A stretch of 64,000 nucleotides of DNA, taken from positions 62,001 to 126,000 of the forward strand of contig NZ_BROC01000005.1 of the NCBI RefSeq assembly GCF_024345205.1, in the 5' to 3' direction. Under the pieces are notes generated by a model. It ran no database searches. It was not told where the DNA came from and worked only from the letters and a program-made list of their open reading frames with translations. Position numbers and translations under genes: made by a program. This DNA comes from Lapidilactobacillus luobeiensis (GTDB lineage Bacteria > Bacillota > Bacilli > Lactobacillales > Lactobacillaceae). Shown here in pieces: positions 45,172-54,270 of the stretch; the first letter of the stretch is position 1, and every line of letters starts with the position of its first letter.

Positions 45172-45380
45172 TGGTGGGCTGTTTACTCGTTGGCGGAAGG
45201 TCGGGCTGGGGGTGAGTCAGCCGCGATATTATTCTTGGCGGCTCTGCCGCCTAGAATAAGGCCGAGTTTTGAGATTTTCGGTGCACTTCCGAAAAGCTCA
45301 AAATCGTGCCCGCAGCGTTCCACCACCCCCAGCCCGACCTGGAGCCCCACTACACTTGCCTGCCACCAACGCCCCTGAGC
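45172..45380 (-). repeat. R1 repeat copy 8: solo module A, extended-stem subtype
   Basis: Only module A is present. Outer stems GTTGGTGGG..., GGGCTGGGGGTGA / CACCCCCAGCCC and inner hairpins TATTCTTGGCGGC / GCCGCCTAGAATA and TTTTGAGATTTTCGG / CCGAAAAGCTCAAAA. Almost the same as module A of copy 1. It directly follows the R2 unit and abuts the dehydrogenase stop codon. Confidence 0.85.
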
Positions 45381-45388
45381 GGCCGCGC

Positions 45389-46390
45389 TTATTTTGCGTG
45401 CAATAAGTTCTTGCTGGTGCCCGTGGTCAAAACTTCGTTGAAATTGTCATAACTGATGTTGATCATGTCAGTCAAGGCTTCTTTGGTGTAAGAACCGATA
45501 TGTGGCGTCAAGATCACCCGTGGATACAAATCGATCAAAGCGGCCAAGTCGGCGTTTTTGATGGGTTGATCTTGGAGATTTTTACCTAAATAATCCTTCT
45601 CATCGTCGATCACGTCGGCGGCGAAACCGCCTAACTTGCCGGCTTGCAGGGCCGCCACGATGTCAGCCACATTAGTGACTTCCGCCCGCGCGGTATTGAC
45701 CAAGATCGCGGTCGGCTTCATCAATTTCAATAAATCGGCGTTGATGAAACGATCGTTTTCGCCCTTGATGTAAGGAACGTGTAGCGAGACGATGTCAGCC
45801 TGCGCCAGTAAGTCAGCCTGTTCAACGAAGGTCACGACTTCTTTGGCTTCATCAGATTGATAAATGTCATAGCCTAGAACTTTGGCGCCCAGCGCTTGAT
45901 ACGAGCGCGCTTCAGCGATCCCGATATGACCAGTGCCAATGATCCCCACGGTCAAATTACGGATCTCAGAGCTGAATTCTTCAGGCAAAACGCGGAAGTC
46001 TTTGGCCTGCGAATGATAAGCCGCGAAAGCCACGTGCCGTTGCAAGGTCAAGCCTAACGTCAACGCCAAATCAGCGACGGCGTTGGGTGAGTAAGAAGGG
46101 ACCCGGGCCACTAATTGGCCATTGGCGTCAGCCGCCGCTAAGTCGATATGGTTGAACCCGACGGTGCGGGTGAAGACGTACTTGATACCCCAGTCTTTCA
46201 TTTTAGCCAGATTGGTCGCGTCGGCCACACAATTAGCCCGCAACAGCACGGCATCGGCGCCTTTCGCTGTGTCGATGTTGTCGTGATTCAAGTATTCCGG
46301 CAATAATTTCAAGTCATAGTTGTAGCGATTCAATTTTTCGAAAAATGGGACTTCGTTTTCGCGAACGCCATAAGCAACGATTTTAAACAT
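45389..46390 (-). CDS. D-2-hydroxyacid dehydrogenase (D-lactate dehydrogenase family)
   Basis: NAD-dependent cytoplasmic enzyme, 333 residues, reducing 2-oxoacids to D-2-hydroxyacids. NAD motif GTGHIG at 152-157; catalytic triad Arg235 (NTARAEV), Glu264 (IDDEKDY) and His297 (TPHIGSY) at the positions standard for lactobacillar D-LDH and D-hydroxyisocaproate dehydrogenase. The first is for pyruvate, the second for branched oxoacids; sequence reading cannot decide. ATG after GGAGG. It lies 69 bp after an AEC carrier gene on the same strand, so uptake or export of a 2-oxo or 2-hydroxy acid may be coupled to its conversion. Confidence 0.9.
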   Translation of the reverse strand: MFKIVAYGVRENEVPFFEKLNRYNYDLKLLPEYLNHDNIDTAKGADAVLLRANCVADATNLAKMKDWGIKYVFTRTVGFNHIDLAAADANGQLVARVPSYSPNAVADLALTLGLTLQRHVAFAAYHSQAKDFRVLPEEFSSEIRNLTVGIIGTGHIGIAEARSYQALGAKVLGYDIYQSDEAKEVVTFVEQADLLAQADIVSLHVPYIKGENDRFINADLLKLMKPTAILVNTARAEVTNVADIVAALQAGKLGGFAADVIDDEKDYLGKNLQDQPIKNADLAALIDLYPRVILTPHIGSYTKEALTDMINISYDNFNEVLTTGTSKNLLHAK

Positions 46391-46459
46391 GAAAATCCTC
46401 CTTCAGCTAATCAAAATCAAGTTCAGATGCAGTCGCGCTGGTCGCGACTTGAGCCATCT

Positions 46460-47518
46460 CTAGAATAGACCTGTCGCGTTGATAATGGAAATGATCACAA
46501 TCCAGATCGGCATCATCACCACCGCGCCGATCGTTGACAGCAACGAGGCGTTGGAGGCCATGATCGCTTCTCGATCGAAGCCAATCGCGTAAGATGACGC
46601 GACTGCGGCTGTTGGGGTGGCCATCATGATCAAGATCGTCGCCAAAGCAACTTGGTCAACAGGTAAGATATGCGTCACGGTCAGGATCAGCAACAAAGCC
46701 AAGTTGATCGCCGGCACAACAATAACTTTCATAGCTGTGTAGTACCAAGAAGTTTTGTCGGAAGCCGCGTCCTTGAAAGTAATCTCGCCCAAAGTCGACC
46801 CGATCGCTAACCAAGCTAACGGTGACGCCAAACCTGCCAAGTAAGTCAATGGCTTATACAGCCACAGCGCTGTTTGGTCGATCCGGTAGAAGGCAACTTG
46901 GCTCATTTTCTGTGTGGCCACATTCATGGCGCTGACTTGTGGCATGTAAGGTTGCAAGATCCACAGGAACAAGCCTAAGAAGGTCGCGATGACGATTGGA
47001 TTGAGGAACATCTTCTTAATGTTCTTCTTATCCATTTCCAAGCCAGACATCTTGATATACGCGTACGAATATAAGAAGATCCGGTAACCAATGTTGAAGA
47101 TCGACGCGTACATCGCGCCTTTAACGCCATAGATCGCCGAAACGATCGGGATCCCGAAGAACGTGGTCGAACCGAATGTCGTCAAGACACTGAGCACATC
47201 GCCCTTTTCTTTTGGATAGCGCAGATACATTAACTTAGTCACGAAAATCAAAACGATATAAACAACGATCCCGAAGATCAACACGTTGATGCCCTGACGT
47301 AACGTTTTCTGATCGATCGGTGCCATAAATGAGTTGAAGGCCAACGCTGGCAGTGACACTGACAACACGACCTTGGTCAAAACTTTCCCAAATTGGGCTG
47401 TGAAAATATTACGTTTTCTCAGAATAAAGCCCAACAAAATAATGAAGATCGTCGACGTGATGGCGCTGATGATGCTCATGTTGGTGAAAGTTTCAGCTAA
47501 AACTTTGCCAAAATCCAT
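46460..47518 (-). CDS. AEC family auxin efflux carrier-like transporter (malate/organic acid permease type)
   Basis: Integral membrane carrier, 352 residues, about ten helices in two five-helix halves joined by a cytoplasmic loop near 195-215. Typical AEC features are the GFILRKRNIF segment near 30-40 and FGSTTFFGIPI near 130, with ATPTAAVAS near 300. Bacterial AEC proteins include malate and lactate permeases such as MleP. ATG with GGAGG upstream. Co-directional with the hydroxyacid dehydrogenase gene and most likely in one operon with it. Confidence 0.88.
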   Translation of the reverse strand: MDFGKVLAETFTNMSIISAITSTIFIILLGFILRKRNIFTAQFGKVLTKVVLSVSLPALAFNSFMAPIDQKTLRQGINVLIFGIVVYIVLIFVTKLMYLRYPKEKGDVLSVLTTFGSTTFFGIPIVSAIYGVKGAMYASIFNIGYRIFLYSYAYIKMSGLEMDKKNIKKMFLNPIVIATFLGLFLWILQPYMPQVSAMNVATQKMSQVAFYRIDQTALWLYKPLTYLAGLASPLAWLAIGSTLGEITFKDAASDKTSWYYTAMKVIVVPAINLALLLILTVTHILPVDQVALATILIMMATPTAAVASSYAIGFDREAIMASNASLLSTIGAVVMMPIWIVIISIINATGLF

Positions 47519-47639
47519 AATTCATAATCCTCCCAAAGATAATCATTTCTTTTGTACCACGAGTCATTATTCCACATCCAATCCCATTCAGCAACTATCT
47601 GAAACTGCGAAAAATACAGTTTTTTGTGAATAATCACTT

Positions 47640-47675
47640 TTTAAAAAATCGCACAATTAACTGATTGTGCGATTA
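47640..47675 (-). terminator. Intrinsic terminator of the alpha/beta hydrolase gene
   Basis: Minus strand AATCGCACAAT, 6-base loop, ATTGTGCGATT, then TTTTAAAA. Confidence 0.85.
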
Positions 47676-47772
47676 GTTCAGTAATTATTAAAATAAGGCG
47701 ATCAGTCACGGGCTTTCGCGGTCAACTTTGCGCACAAAAGACGAACGATCTGTGGTCAGAGCAAAATTGGCA

Positions 47773-48702
47773 TTAAGAGAAATCACTCACATAACGACTT
47801 AAAAAATCTTTTACACGAGCAGCATACTGTGCTGAATCCGTAGCAAATGCGGCAGTATGACCTGCTCTTGGAACGATATAGGCCGCTTTCGGCGCTTGGC
47901 AAATTTTGTACATGTGCCGTTCTGACGCGATTGGTACATAATCGTCTTGATCACCATGAATGAACAAAGTCGGCGTGTGACTGCGCGCGACTTGGCTAGC
48001 AATGTCGCCTTCTTGCAACCGATAGTGGGCAAAATGATGCGTCAACAAACTGGCCAACCAAACTGTGGGCTCCTGCGGCAAATGATATTTTCCACTGACC
48101 CGCAATTTGATTTGCGGATAAACATGATCGAAGCCACAATCGTCAACGATCGCCTGAACGTTCGCCGGCAAATCGGCCTCGCCGCTGGCCGCTAAAACAG
48201 TGGCGCCACCCATACTGACCCCAGCCAACACGATTGCTGTCGCCGACCCACGTTGCCGCAAGATCTCCCGACTCCAAGCCACATAATCGCGGCGATCCAA
48301 CCAGCCAAAGCCCAAGTTGAACCCGCCACTCAGGCCTTGACCACGACTGTCTGGCAACAACAGCCCACAACCCCACTGGGCATACAAACGGGCGTAGGGG
48401 ATCATTTGCTGATGAGTGTGGTGATAGCCATGCGCTAGGACCACGATCGGGCGATCCGGTGTTGCTGGCGGGAGAAAGCGCGCCACCAACTGCAGGCCAT
48501 CCTCGCTCTTGATCTGCCACGTTTGCCAAGCCTGTTGCTGATACCACTGGCGATCTGCGGCGCTGACTTGGGCCCAAGAGCGGTCAATATAGGCTTGCTT
48601 TTGCTTCGGTGTCGTGCGGATCGCAATCGTATAGGTTTTCCAAGCGGCGATGGCCAAGAACACCACGACCAGAATCAACACAATTAAAATAGCTATTTTC
48701 AT
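47773..48702 (-). CDS. Membrane-anchored alpha/beta hydrolase
   Basis: About 309 residues. N-terminal membrane helix (about 3-21, IAILIVLILVVVFLAIAAW), then an alpha/beta-hydrolase fold: oxyanion region VVLAHGYHHTHQQM, nucleophile Ser163 in GVSMGG, acid Asp in HGDQDDYVP and His in RAGHTAAF. This is the YqkD/FrsA-like group of Firmicutes, exposed on the outer face; substrates are esters or unknown. ATG at 48702 with GGAGG 9 bp upstream; upstream open frame lies in R1 copy 6. A palindromic operator overlaps the promoter. Confidence 0.88.
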   Translation of the reverse strand: MKIAILIVLILVVVFLAIAAWKTYTIAIRTTPKQKQAYIDRSWAQVSAADRQWYQQQAWQTWQIKSEDGLQLVARFLPPATPDRPIVVLAHGYHHTHQQMIPYARLYAQWGCGLLLPDSRGQGLSGGFNLGFGWLDRRDYVAWSREILRQRGSATAIVLAGVSMGGATVLAASGEADLPANVQAIVDDCGFDHVYPQIKLRVSGKYHLPQEPTVWLASLLTHHFAHYRLQEGDIASQVARSHTPTLFIHGDQDDYVPIASERHMYKICQAPKAAYIVPRAGHTAAFATDSAQYAARVKDFLSRYVSDFS

Positions 48703-48733
48703 GATGGTCAACCTCCAATAACGCTTCATCGTT

Positions 48734-48762
48734 ATTATCTGGTTTTTAAAACTAGATGTCAA
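48734..48762 (-). promoter_or_regulatory. Promoter with palindromic operator in the spacer
   Basis: Minus strand TTGACA (48757-48762), 17 bp, GATAAT (48734-48739). The spacer is a near-perfect palindrome, ATCTAGTTTT / AAAACCAGAT. The same palindrome occurs at 63567-63593 before the hemolysin III gene, implying a common repressor. Confidence 0.75.
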
Positions 48763-48811
48763 ATCATTGACACCAGATCGATTTTGAGTTGGTATCACTT
48801 GAGCGAGTTGA

Positions 48812-49540
48812 AAGTATGATGTCCGCAGCTTGCGCTGCGAAATTCGGGGTGAGCTCGCTGTGGGCATCACTTTGAGCTTCGCAAAACCCGCGAATCTCAA
48901 AGCTGAGCCTTATTCTAAGCGGCAAAGCCGCTAAGAATAACGACACGGCGATCTCACCCCCGAATTTCTCCGCTCCAGCCGCTCAACATTATAACAATCG
49001 TTTGAGCACTCACGCCAACCGACAAGCTATGGTCAATTGATGGAGAACCACGAAAATGACGACCGTGGTTAGTGGTCACCAGCTTTAAATTGGCGACACC
49101 AGCGCAGTCTGTTTGATGAACTTAGGCAAGTTCTGGACGAATCAGCTGAATCGGTCGTTTTCACCAAGAATTGTTAAGGAAACAAGTAGAGATGTTCAGC
49201 CTACACAAAATGTCCCGACCTTCTAATCTAAATCCGTTGGTATTGCTTTACCACCACAAAAGTGGGCAATTGTTTGACCGCTAGCTCGCAAAACCACTTC
49301 GTCAGATACCCAACTTTGATTGCAGATAGGCTCGATTCTGCCTAGCAACCGCCTCAGGACGTGTGGCTCAGCAGTGAGATTTGTCTTAGTGGCTTTGCCA
49401 CTTAGACAAAGACCTGATTTTGAGACAAGCCGCGCTCTTTGCGGATTGGCTCAAAACAGCGTCCACTGCGTTCCAGCCACTACAAACGCCCTGAGGCGGT
49501 TGCATTCACATCCAAACCCACCCATACCTGAAATCCAGTG
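48812..49540 (+). repeat. R1 repeat copy 6, complete
   Basis: Module A (about 48825-48975): outer stem GAAATTCGGGGTGAG / CTCACCCCCGAATTTC, hairpins TTTGAG.TTCGC / GCGAA.CTCAAA and TTATTCT.AGCGGC / GCCGCT.AGAATAA. Linker to about 49345 close to that of copy 5. Module B (about 49347-49505) with GCAACCGCCTCAGG / CCTGAGGCGGTTGC and a TTTGTCTTAGTGGC hairpin. It occupies the space upstream of the hydrolase promoter. Confidence 0.88.
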
Positions 49541-49574
49541 GACGATCAAGAATAGGAACCAGTTGTTTCCAATC

Positions 49575-49656
49575 AATTCAAACGACGCCCACCACGTTCC
49601 AGTCCGCAACAGCAGTCCCAGCCGGTTGCGTCCCCACCAAACCCACCCACACCTGC
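49575..49656 (+). repeat. R1 fragment: right half of a second module B
   Basis: CACCACGTTCCAGTCCGCAA then AGTCCCAGCCGGTTGCGTCC matches the right arm of the GGCTGGGACT subtype of module B seen at 21860-22035. The left arm is missing. It sits just after copy 6, perhaps from recombination between two copies. Confidence 0.75.
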
Positions 49657-49660
49657 AAAG

Positions 49661-49712
49661 AAAAAAAAGACCCGTTTTCCCAACCATGCGCCATGCATAG
49701 CGGGAAAACGGA
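49661..49712 (-). terminator. Intrinsic terminator of the Nat-type ABC operon
   Basis: Minus strand CCGTTTTCCC, 20-base loop, GGGAAAACGG, then GTCTTTTTTTT. Confidence 0.88.
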
Positions 49713-49758
49713 TCCGCTCTATTTTTCTAATATGGTTCTTGTCAACGATGGATGCAAA

Positions 49759-51051
49759 TCAAGGCCGACTCTGCCGCTGACGATTGGTCAAGATCCGCCA
49801 AGATGCGCGCCACGATTGCCAGAGATTGCTGTCGGAGTAAACCAGCACGTTGGCCCGGTAGAAAATCAGCGAAACGTAGTAAAGCAGCATCAACACCACG
49901 ACGGAGATCAGCAGTGACAGCCAACCGGCGCTAACGCTCATCGCCTCGGCGGAGACGCGCGCAGGCGCCAAAATCGGTGAAAGTAGCGGCACGAAGGCAG
50001 TCACCTTGATCAGAGTGTTGTTGATGCCATTGCCGGCCATGATGCCCAAGATATAAGCGAGTACCGCCACCATTGACAGCGGGGTGATCGCCTGTTGCGC
50101 CTGCTCAACCGAGGAGACCAATGACCCTAGCATCGCCGCCAAAACCGTGTAGGTCATAATGCCAACGATCAGAAATAGCCCGGTCAGTACCAGTTGGCCC
50201 GCCGCCAAACCTGGCAATTGAAAGTTGCTCAGCATGCTTTTGACTGCGGGAAATTCTTGGAAGAGGAAGTGGGTCACTAGCGGCTTGCCCACCAAACCCA
50301 AAACCACATAAACGCCGAGCTGAGTCATGATCAGCGCCAGGATCGCCACGATCTTGCCGATGAATTGTGTGTTGACGTTGATGCTGGATAAGACGATTTC
50401 CATGATCCGCGTGCCCTTTTCCGCCGCGACCTCACTGGCGATCATTCCCGCGTACATCATAATGAACATCATCATCAACACCGAGACCGCTGTCGCCACG
50501 ATCGTATTGACCACCTGCTGGTTATTGTCGCGTTTCTCGGCCTTGCCTCGATCATTGAAAGCGACCGTGGTCTGCGTGGTCTTGATCGGCGCTAGTAACG
50601 TCTGCAAGGCGGCCCCGCTGAGTTGCAAGCGCTCGGCCTGATACTGCAAGCTCAATTGATTGAATTGCGCGTCCAGAGTAGAAAATGGCAGCCCTTGCCC
50701 ACTGGCGCGACTAACGTAGCTAACTTTCATCTGATTATTCTGACTGGTCAAAACCGCGTAGCCATCTATTTTTGAGCGACTCAACGCTCGTTTGGCCTGC
50801 GCTTCCGTGGTGATTTTAGTCGCCCGCTGATAGGAGTCGTTTTTCTTAGGCAAACTGGCCACCAGTGGCGCTAACTCGGCTTGCGGCGTGACCAAGGCCA
50901 CATTCACTGGTTGCTGCGTTTTGACAATGCCGATCGTGATCACCCCGCCGATCAGCAGAAAGACCAGTGGCGCTAAAACCATCCAAATATAAGTGCCACT
51001 TTTCAAATTCTTCAAATAAACTTGGCGAAAAACAATTCGAAATTTACTCAT
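49759..51051 (-). CDS. ABC transporter permease, NatB/ABC-2 type
   Basis: Membrane subunit of about 430 residues: helix 1 at about 21-43, a large extracellular domain (about 45-175), then five or six helices from about 180 to 415. This is the NatB/YhaP family that exports sodium or drugs. The start ATG at 51051 lies 8 bp inside the ATPase gene, so the two are translationally coupled. No further partner gene follows; a terminator closes the operon. Confidence 0.88.
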   Translation of the reverse strand: MSKFRIVFRQVYLKNLKSGTYIWMVLAPLVFLLIGGVITIGIVKTQQPVNVALVTPQAELAPLVASLPKKNDSYQRATKITTEAQAKRALSRSKIDGYAVLTSQNNQMKVSYVSRASGQGLPFSTLDAQFNQLSLQYQAERLQLSGAALQTLLAPIKTTQTTVAFNDRGKAEKRDNNQQVVNTIVATAVSVLMMMFIMMYAGMIASEVAAEKGTRIMEIVLSSINVNTQFIGKIVAILALIMTQLGVYVVLGLVGKPLVTHFLFQEFPAVKSMLSNFQLPGLAAGQLVLTGLFLIVGIMTYTVLAAMLGSLVSSVEQAQQAITPLSMVAVLAYILGIMAGNGINNTLIKVTAFVPLLSPILAPARVSAEAMSVSAGWLSLLISVVVLMLLYYVSLIFYRANVLVYSDSNLWQSWRASWRILTNRQRQSRP

Positions 51052-51940
51052 GGTCCGCACCCGCTTTCAACTTGAAGATCTCCTCTAGCGTTGGCGGTTG
51101 TTGGCTAAACTCCGGCAAATAGCCCTGCGCCGTCACTAACTTGAACACCTCGTGACCCACCGCTTCATCCGCCAGCGTCAACTCCAAATCGTGACGCCGC
51201 GGCGTGATCCGAACCACGCCAGGGATCGCCGCTAACTGTTCTTGCGGTAGCGTTGTTTCCACATAAACCTTGATGCGCCCGAATTGCTGGCGCACCTGAT
51301 CCACGGTCCCATTCAAAACCATTTCGCCTTGACGCAGCATCACCAACTGATCGCTGACCTGTTCCACATTGGTCATATTGTGATCCGAGTAAATGATTGC
51401 CGCGCCCTCGCGTTTCATGTCCAGCATGCCTTCCCGCAACAAACTAACATTAACTGGATCCAAGCCACTAAACGGTTCATCCAAAATAATCAACTTTGGA
51501 TGATGGATCAAAGTTGCGATCAACTGTACCTTTTGCGCGTTACCCTTGGATAAATCACGAATCTTATCCGTCGGCTTAGCTTTGACCGCGAACCGGTCCA
51601 ACCAACGCGGTACTTCCGCTCGGATCGTCGCCCGCTTCATGCCCCGCAGTTCCGCGAAATAAGTGATCTGATCCATCACCGTCATTTTCGGAAACAGACC
51701 ACGCTCCTCAGGCAAATAGCCCAACTGATTATACTGAGCCTGGGTAAATGGCTGCCCTTGCCAGCGGATCTGACCCTGATCAGGTTCAATAAAGTTCAAG
51801 ATCATCCGAAAAGTCGTCGTTTTGCCAGCGCCGTTTTGCCCGATCAGGCCTAAAATCTCTCCCGGATCCAGCGTGAAATCAACATGATCCACCGCTGTCA
51901 TCGTACCAAACTTCTTTACTAGGTCATGCACCATTAACAC
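51044..51940 (-). CDS. ABC transporter ATP-binding protein, NatA type
   Basis: Cytoplasmic ATPase, about 298 residues. Walker A GQNGAGKTT near 38, LSKGNAQK as signature near 130 and Walker B LIILDEPFSGLD. C-terminal extension typical of NatA/YhaQ proteins (EFSQQPPTLEEIF near the end). GTG at 51940 has AGAGGGG 9 bp upstream; ATG at 51934 is 15 bp away and is the alternative. First gene of a two-gene exporter operon, with an R1 copy upstream. Substrate not known. Confidence 0.9.
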   Translation of the reverse strand: MLMVHDLVKKFGTMTAVDHVDFTLDPGEILGLIGQNGAGKTTTFRMILNFIEPDQGQIRWQGQPFTQAQYNQLGYLPEERGLFPKMTVMDQITYFAELRGMKRATIRAEVPRWLDRFAVKAKPTDKIRDLSKGNAQKVQLIATLIHHPKLIILDEPFSGLDPVNVSLLREGMLDMKREGAAIIYSDHNMTNVEQVSDQLVMLRQGEMVLNGTVDQVRQQFGRIKVYVETTLPQEQLAAIPGVVRITPRRHDLELTLADEAVGHEVFKLVTAQGYLPEFSQQPPTLEEIFKLKAGADHE

Positions 51941-52039
51941 AGGCACCAACCCCTCTCCCTCGAATGGCAAAAGCTTACCTGATTTAGCTGAAATTTACAA
52001 GCACTGTGCACTTAAACTGGTCAACAAGTCCGCTAGCAG

Positions 52040-52828
52040 GCTATCCCGTTCCAACCTTGGCCGCGGGCTGCGTTGCGTGTGGCGGGTGAACTCGCTGTGG
52101 GCCTGTATTCTGGCCGTAATTTCCACTGCGTGGTTTGGGTGTGAACTCGCTATGGTCGGCTGTTTCGTTCCAATCTTGGCCGCGGGATGCGTTGCGTGTG
52201 GCGGATGAGCTCGCTGTGGGCATCACTTTGAGCTTCGCAAAGTGCGCGAATCTCAAAGCTGAGCCTTATTCTAAGCGGCAAAGCCGCTAAGAATAACGAC
52301 ACGGCGATCTCACCCGCCACACTCCACTCCGCCCACTCAACCGTTTTAGGCAAACTAAGCTGCCACGCCACTCTACCTGCTCGTGTAAATTGACGGATTC
52401 CCACGTAGTTGATGACCATGGCTAGTAGTCACAACGTAACAATCAGCTTGATGATCACCAGCAACTGAATAGCGTATCACCGAACTTGTATCGTACTAGT
52501 CTGGACAATCGGTCGAGACAACTAGCCAGAGATTTTTCACCAATTGAAGTGATAGAATTTTGACCGCCACACTAGCAAAAGCACTTTATTAACTGCTTCG
52601 CCAAGATTGCAGATAAGCTCGATTCTGACCAGCAACCGCCTCAGGGCGTGTGGCTCAGCAGTGAAATTTGTCTTAGTGGCTTTGCCACTTATACAAAGGC
52701 TCGATTTGAAGACAAGCCGCTGCTTTTGCGGATTGGCTTCAAACGATGCCCACTGCGTTCCAGCCACTACAAACGCCCTGAGGCGGTTGCGTCCCCACCA
52801 AACCCAACTACATCTGCAATCAAGCGGA
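52040..52828 (+). repeat. R1 repeat copy 7, with a partial tandem duplication at its left end
   Basis: A partial extra left segment (about 52040-52185, GCGTTGCGTGTGGCGGGTGA and GTGAACTCGCT) precedes the full copy. Module A (about 52190-52325) has outer stem GTGTGGCGG.TGAGCTCGC / GCGATCTCA.CCGCCACAC, a sequence different from other copies but still complementary. Module B (about 52630-52790) has GCAACCGCCTCAGGGCGT / ACGCCCTGAGGCGGTTGC, again a compensated pair where others have A-T. Linker is shortened. Confidence 0.88.
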
Positions 52829-52884
52829 ACAGGCAAATATAGAAACGGCACTTTTTCAATCAAGTCAAGCTGACGCTTAGACCA

Positions 52885-53130
52885 CTAACGTTGTTGATCA
52901 TGCAAACAGCGCCACGTCCCGATCAATAAGAGACCAAAATCCACCGCGATCAAATGTTGCTTTGCGACCGGCGCGAAGAACACCAGAATTGCGAATAAGA
53001 CCAAGCCGAGCATAATGTAACCGATCGCTCCGATCTCAAAGGATCGTCGGCGCGATCGCCAGTCCAATTTAGTTAATAAAAATACCACCAATGTCATTAA
53101 AGCAAATAAGCCAACAACCACTTCCGCCAT
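52885..53130 (-). CDS. Small three-helix membrane protein
   Basis: 81 residues with three hydrophobic helices (about 4-20, 34-52 and 60-73) separated by a basic loop DWRSRRRSFE. ATG with GGGGC upstream. No recognised family. It lies alone between R1 copy 7 and a divergent gene. Confidence 0.6.
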   Translation of the reverse strand: MAEVVVGLFALMTLVVFLLTKLDWRSRRRSFEIGAIGYIMLGLVLFAILVFFAPVAKQHLIAVDFGLLLIGTWRCLHDQQR

Positions 53131-53308
53131 TTTATTGCCCCTTCGTTTGAAAAATAGAATCGTTAACTCCAGCTTAGTTGAGAGCCCTTAGGTAATTCAA
53201 GCGGATCAAGCGGCAACGAACGTTTTTTCTTGTTTGATCTCAGCTCCAAAAAGTGAAACTGCTTCATTGGACTGGAAAAAAGGGGTAGCATCACTAAATA
53301 TCCCCGGC

Positions 53309-53337
53309 TTGTCTTTCTCAAAAAGGTTACCTATACT
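53309..53337 (+). promoter_or_regulatory. Promoter of the 53390 gene
   Basis: TTGTCT (53309-53314), 17 bp, TATACT (53332-53337). Transcription would begin near 53344, ruling out the upstream ATG at 53234. Confidence 0.7.
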
Positions 53338-53389
53338 GAAGTCAATGCATTTTTATTGTGTTTTTTCTTATTCTCTGGCTGTGAACTCA

Positions 53390-53812
53390 ATGAAAGTGAG
53401 CGCGATGATAACAATGCCACCCAGCTACACGCTAGAAACGCTTTTTCAGTATTTTCATTACTACCACCATCTTGGCCAACCACTTGACCTGACCGTCACC
53501 ACGACCACTGATCATTTCATGCTGCTTGATGAGGAGATTTGGTCCACACCTCAGGCTAGCCAAGCGGCCCAGCAACGGATCCGATCCCTTTCACCTGCCG
53601 AGATCCGGCTTAGTTTTACCCTTGACGAGCCAAATGAGGACGACCATTTTCGCACGCTTGAGTTGATCAGCTTGCCCCAAGGACCCCCTTTACGATTTAG
53701 ACAAAGTAAAACGCGGATTTGGGACAAACGGCCGCTGATCGCAAAACTCACTGAAGCGCCAACGACCGCTTTGACCTTAGTTGACCTATTAGATAAAACC
53801 AATTTGGATTAA
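53390..53812 (+). CDS. Hypothetical soluble protein
   Basis: About 140 residues beginning MKVSAMITMPPSYTLETLF, no membrane helix, with an acidic middle (FTLDEPNEDDHF) and a basic RQSKTRIWDKRP stretch. I do not recognise a family. The start is uncertain: ATG codons at 53390, 53405 and 53414 all follow the mapped promoter; ribosome sites are weak for each, AAAGTGAG before 53405 being the best. Downstream lies a candidate sRNA on the same strand. Confidence 0.55.
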   Translation: MKVSAMITMPPSYTLETLFQYFHYYHHLGQPLDLTVTTTTDHFMLLDEEIWSTPQASQAAQQRIRSLSPAEIRLSFTLDEPNEDDHFRTLELISLPQGPPLRFRQSKTRIWDKRPLIAKLTEAPTTALTLVDLLDKTNLD

Positions 53813-53926
53813 CAGCTATTTTCATATCGGTCATTGTACGGAAACCGTCTCAGTCCTAGGTCTGATTTACCTTTCCTTAAGGCTAACGTCAAACTTTCTT
53901 CACATTTTGCGGTTATATTGTACTCA

Positions 53927-54088
53927 TAGCTTCGAAGGACTTACCCCTCCTTTGAAGCTAGCCCATAGTAATAACCCAACTTTTTCATTTCATTCTTACT
54001 CCTCCAAAGACAAGAATGAGCGTAGAGTTTCTCCTCTACAAACCCCATAGATAAGAAAACACACCAGTTGCCCGCTGGTGTGTTTTTG
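53927..54088 (+). ncRNA. Candidate sRNA with C-rich hairpin loops
   Basis: A TATATT box at 53914-53919 precedes four hairpins: 53927-53960 (13 pairs, one G-U, loop CUUACCCC); 53991-54018 (7 pairs, loop with ACUCCUCC); 54022-54039 (6 pairs, loop UUUCUC); and terminator 54057-54085 (11 pairs, loop UUGCCCG, then U5). Predicted length about 160 nt. Exposed CCCC, CUCCUCC and CUCCUC tracts could pair with ribosome binding sites, as in C-rich-loop sRNAs of other Firmicutes. The promoter string GGTTATA...CATAG resembles that of the two UUGCCCG RNA loci. No good coding frame. Confidence 0.6.
54057..54087 (+). terminator. Intrinsic terminator with TTGCCCG loop
   Basis: AAACACACCAG, loop TTGCCCG, CTGGTGTGTTT then TTTG. 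Confidence 0.88.
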
Positions 54089-54270
54089 TGTGCGATTGGT
54101 TTGATTTCTTTCAGAAAACAGTGTGAGTGTTTCGACTATTTTTTCTGAAAAGAACCGGCTTAGGAAAAGATCTAGAACTCCTAGTGTGAAATCATCTTTC
54201 AACACCAAAAATCCTAGGCCCAGGGAAACAAATTTCAATCAAGCCTGGACCGCCAGTTGTTCTGTTGTTC

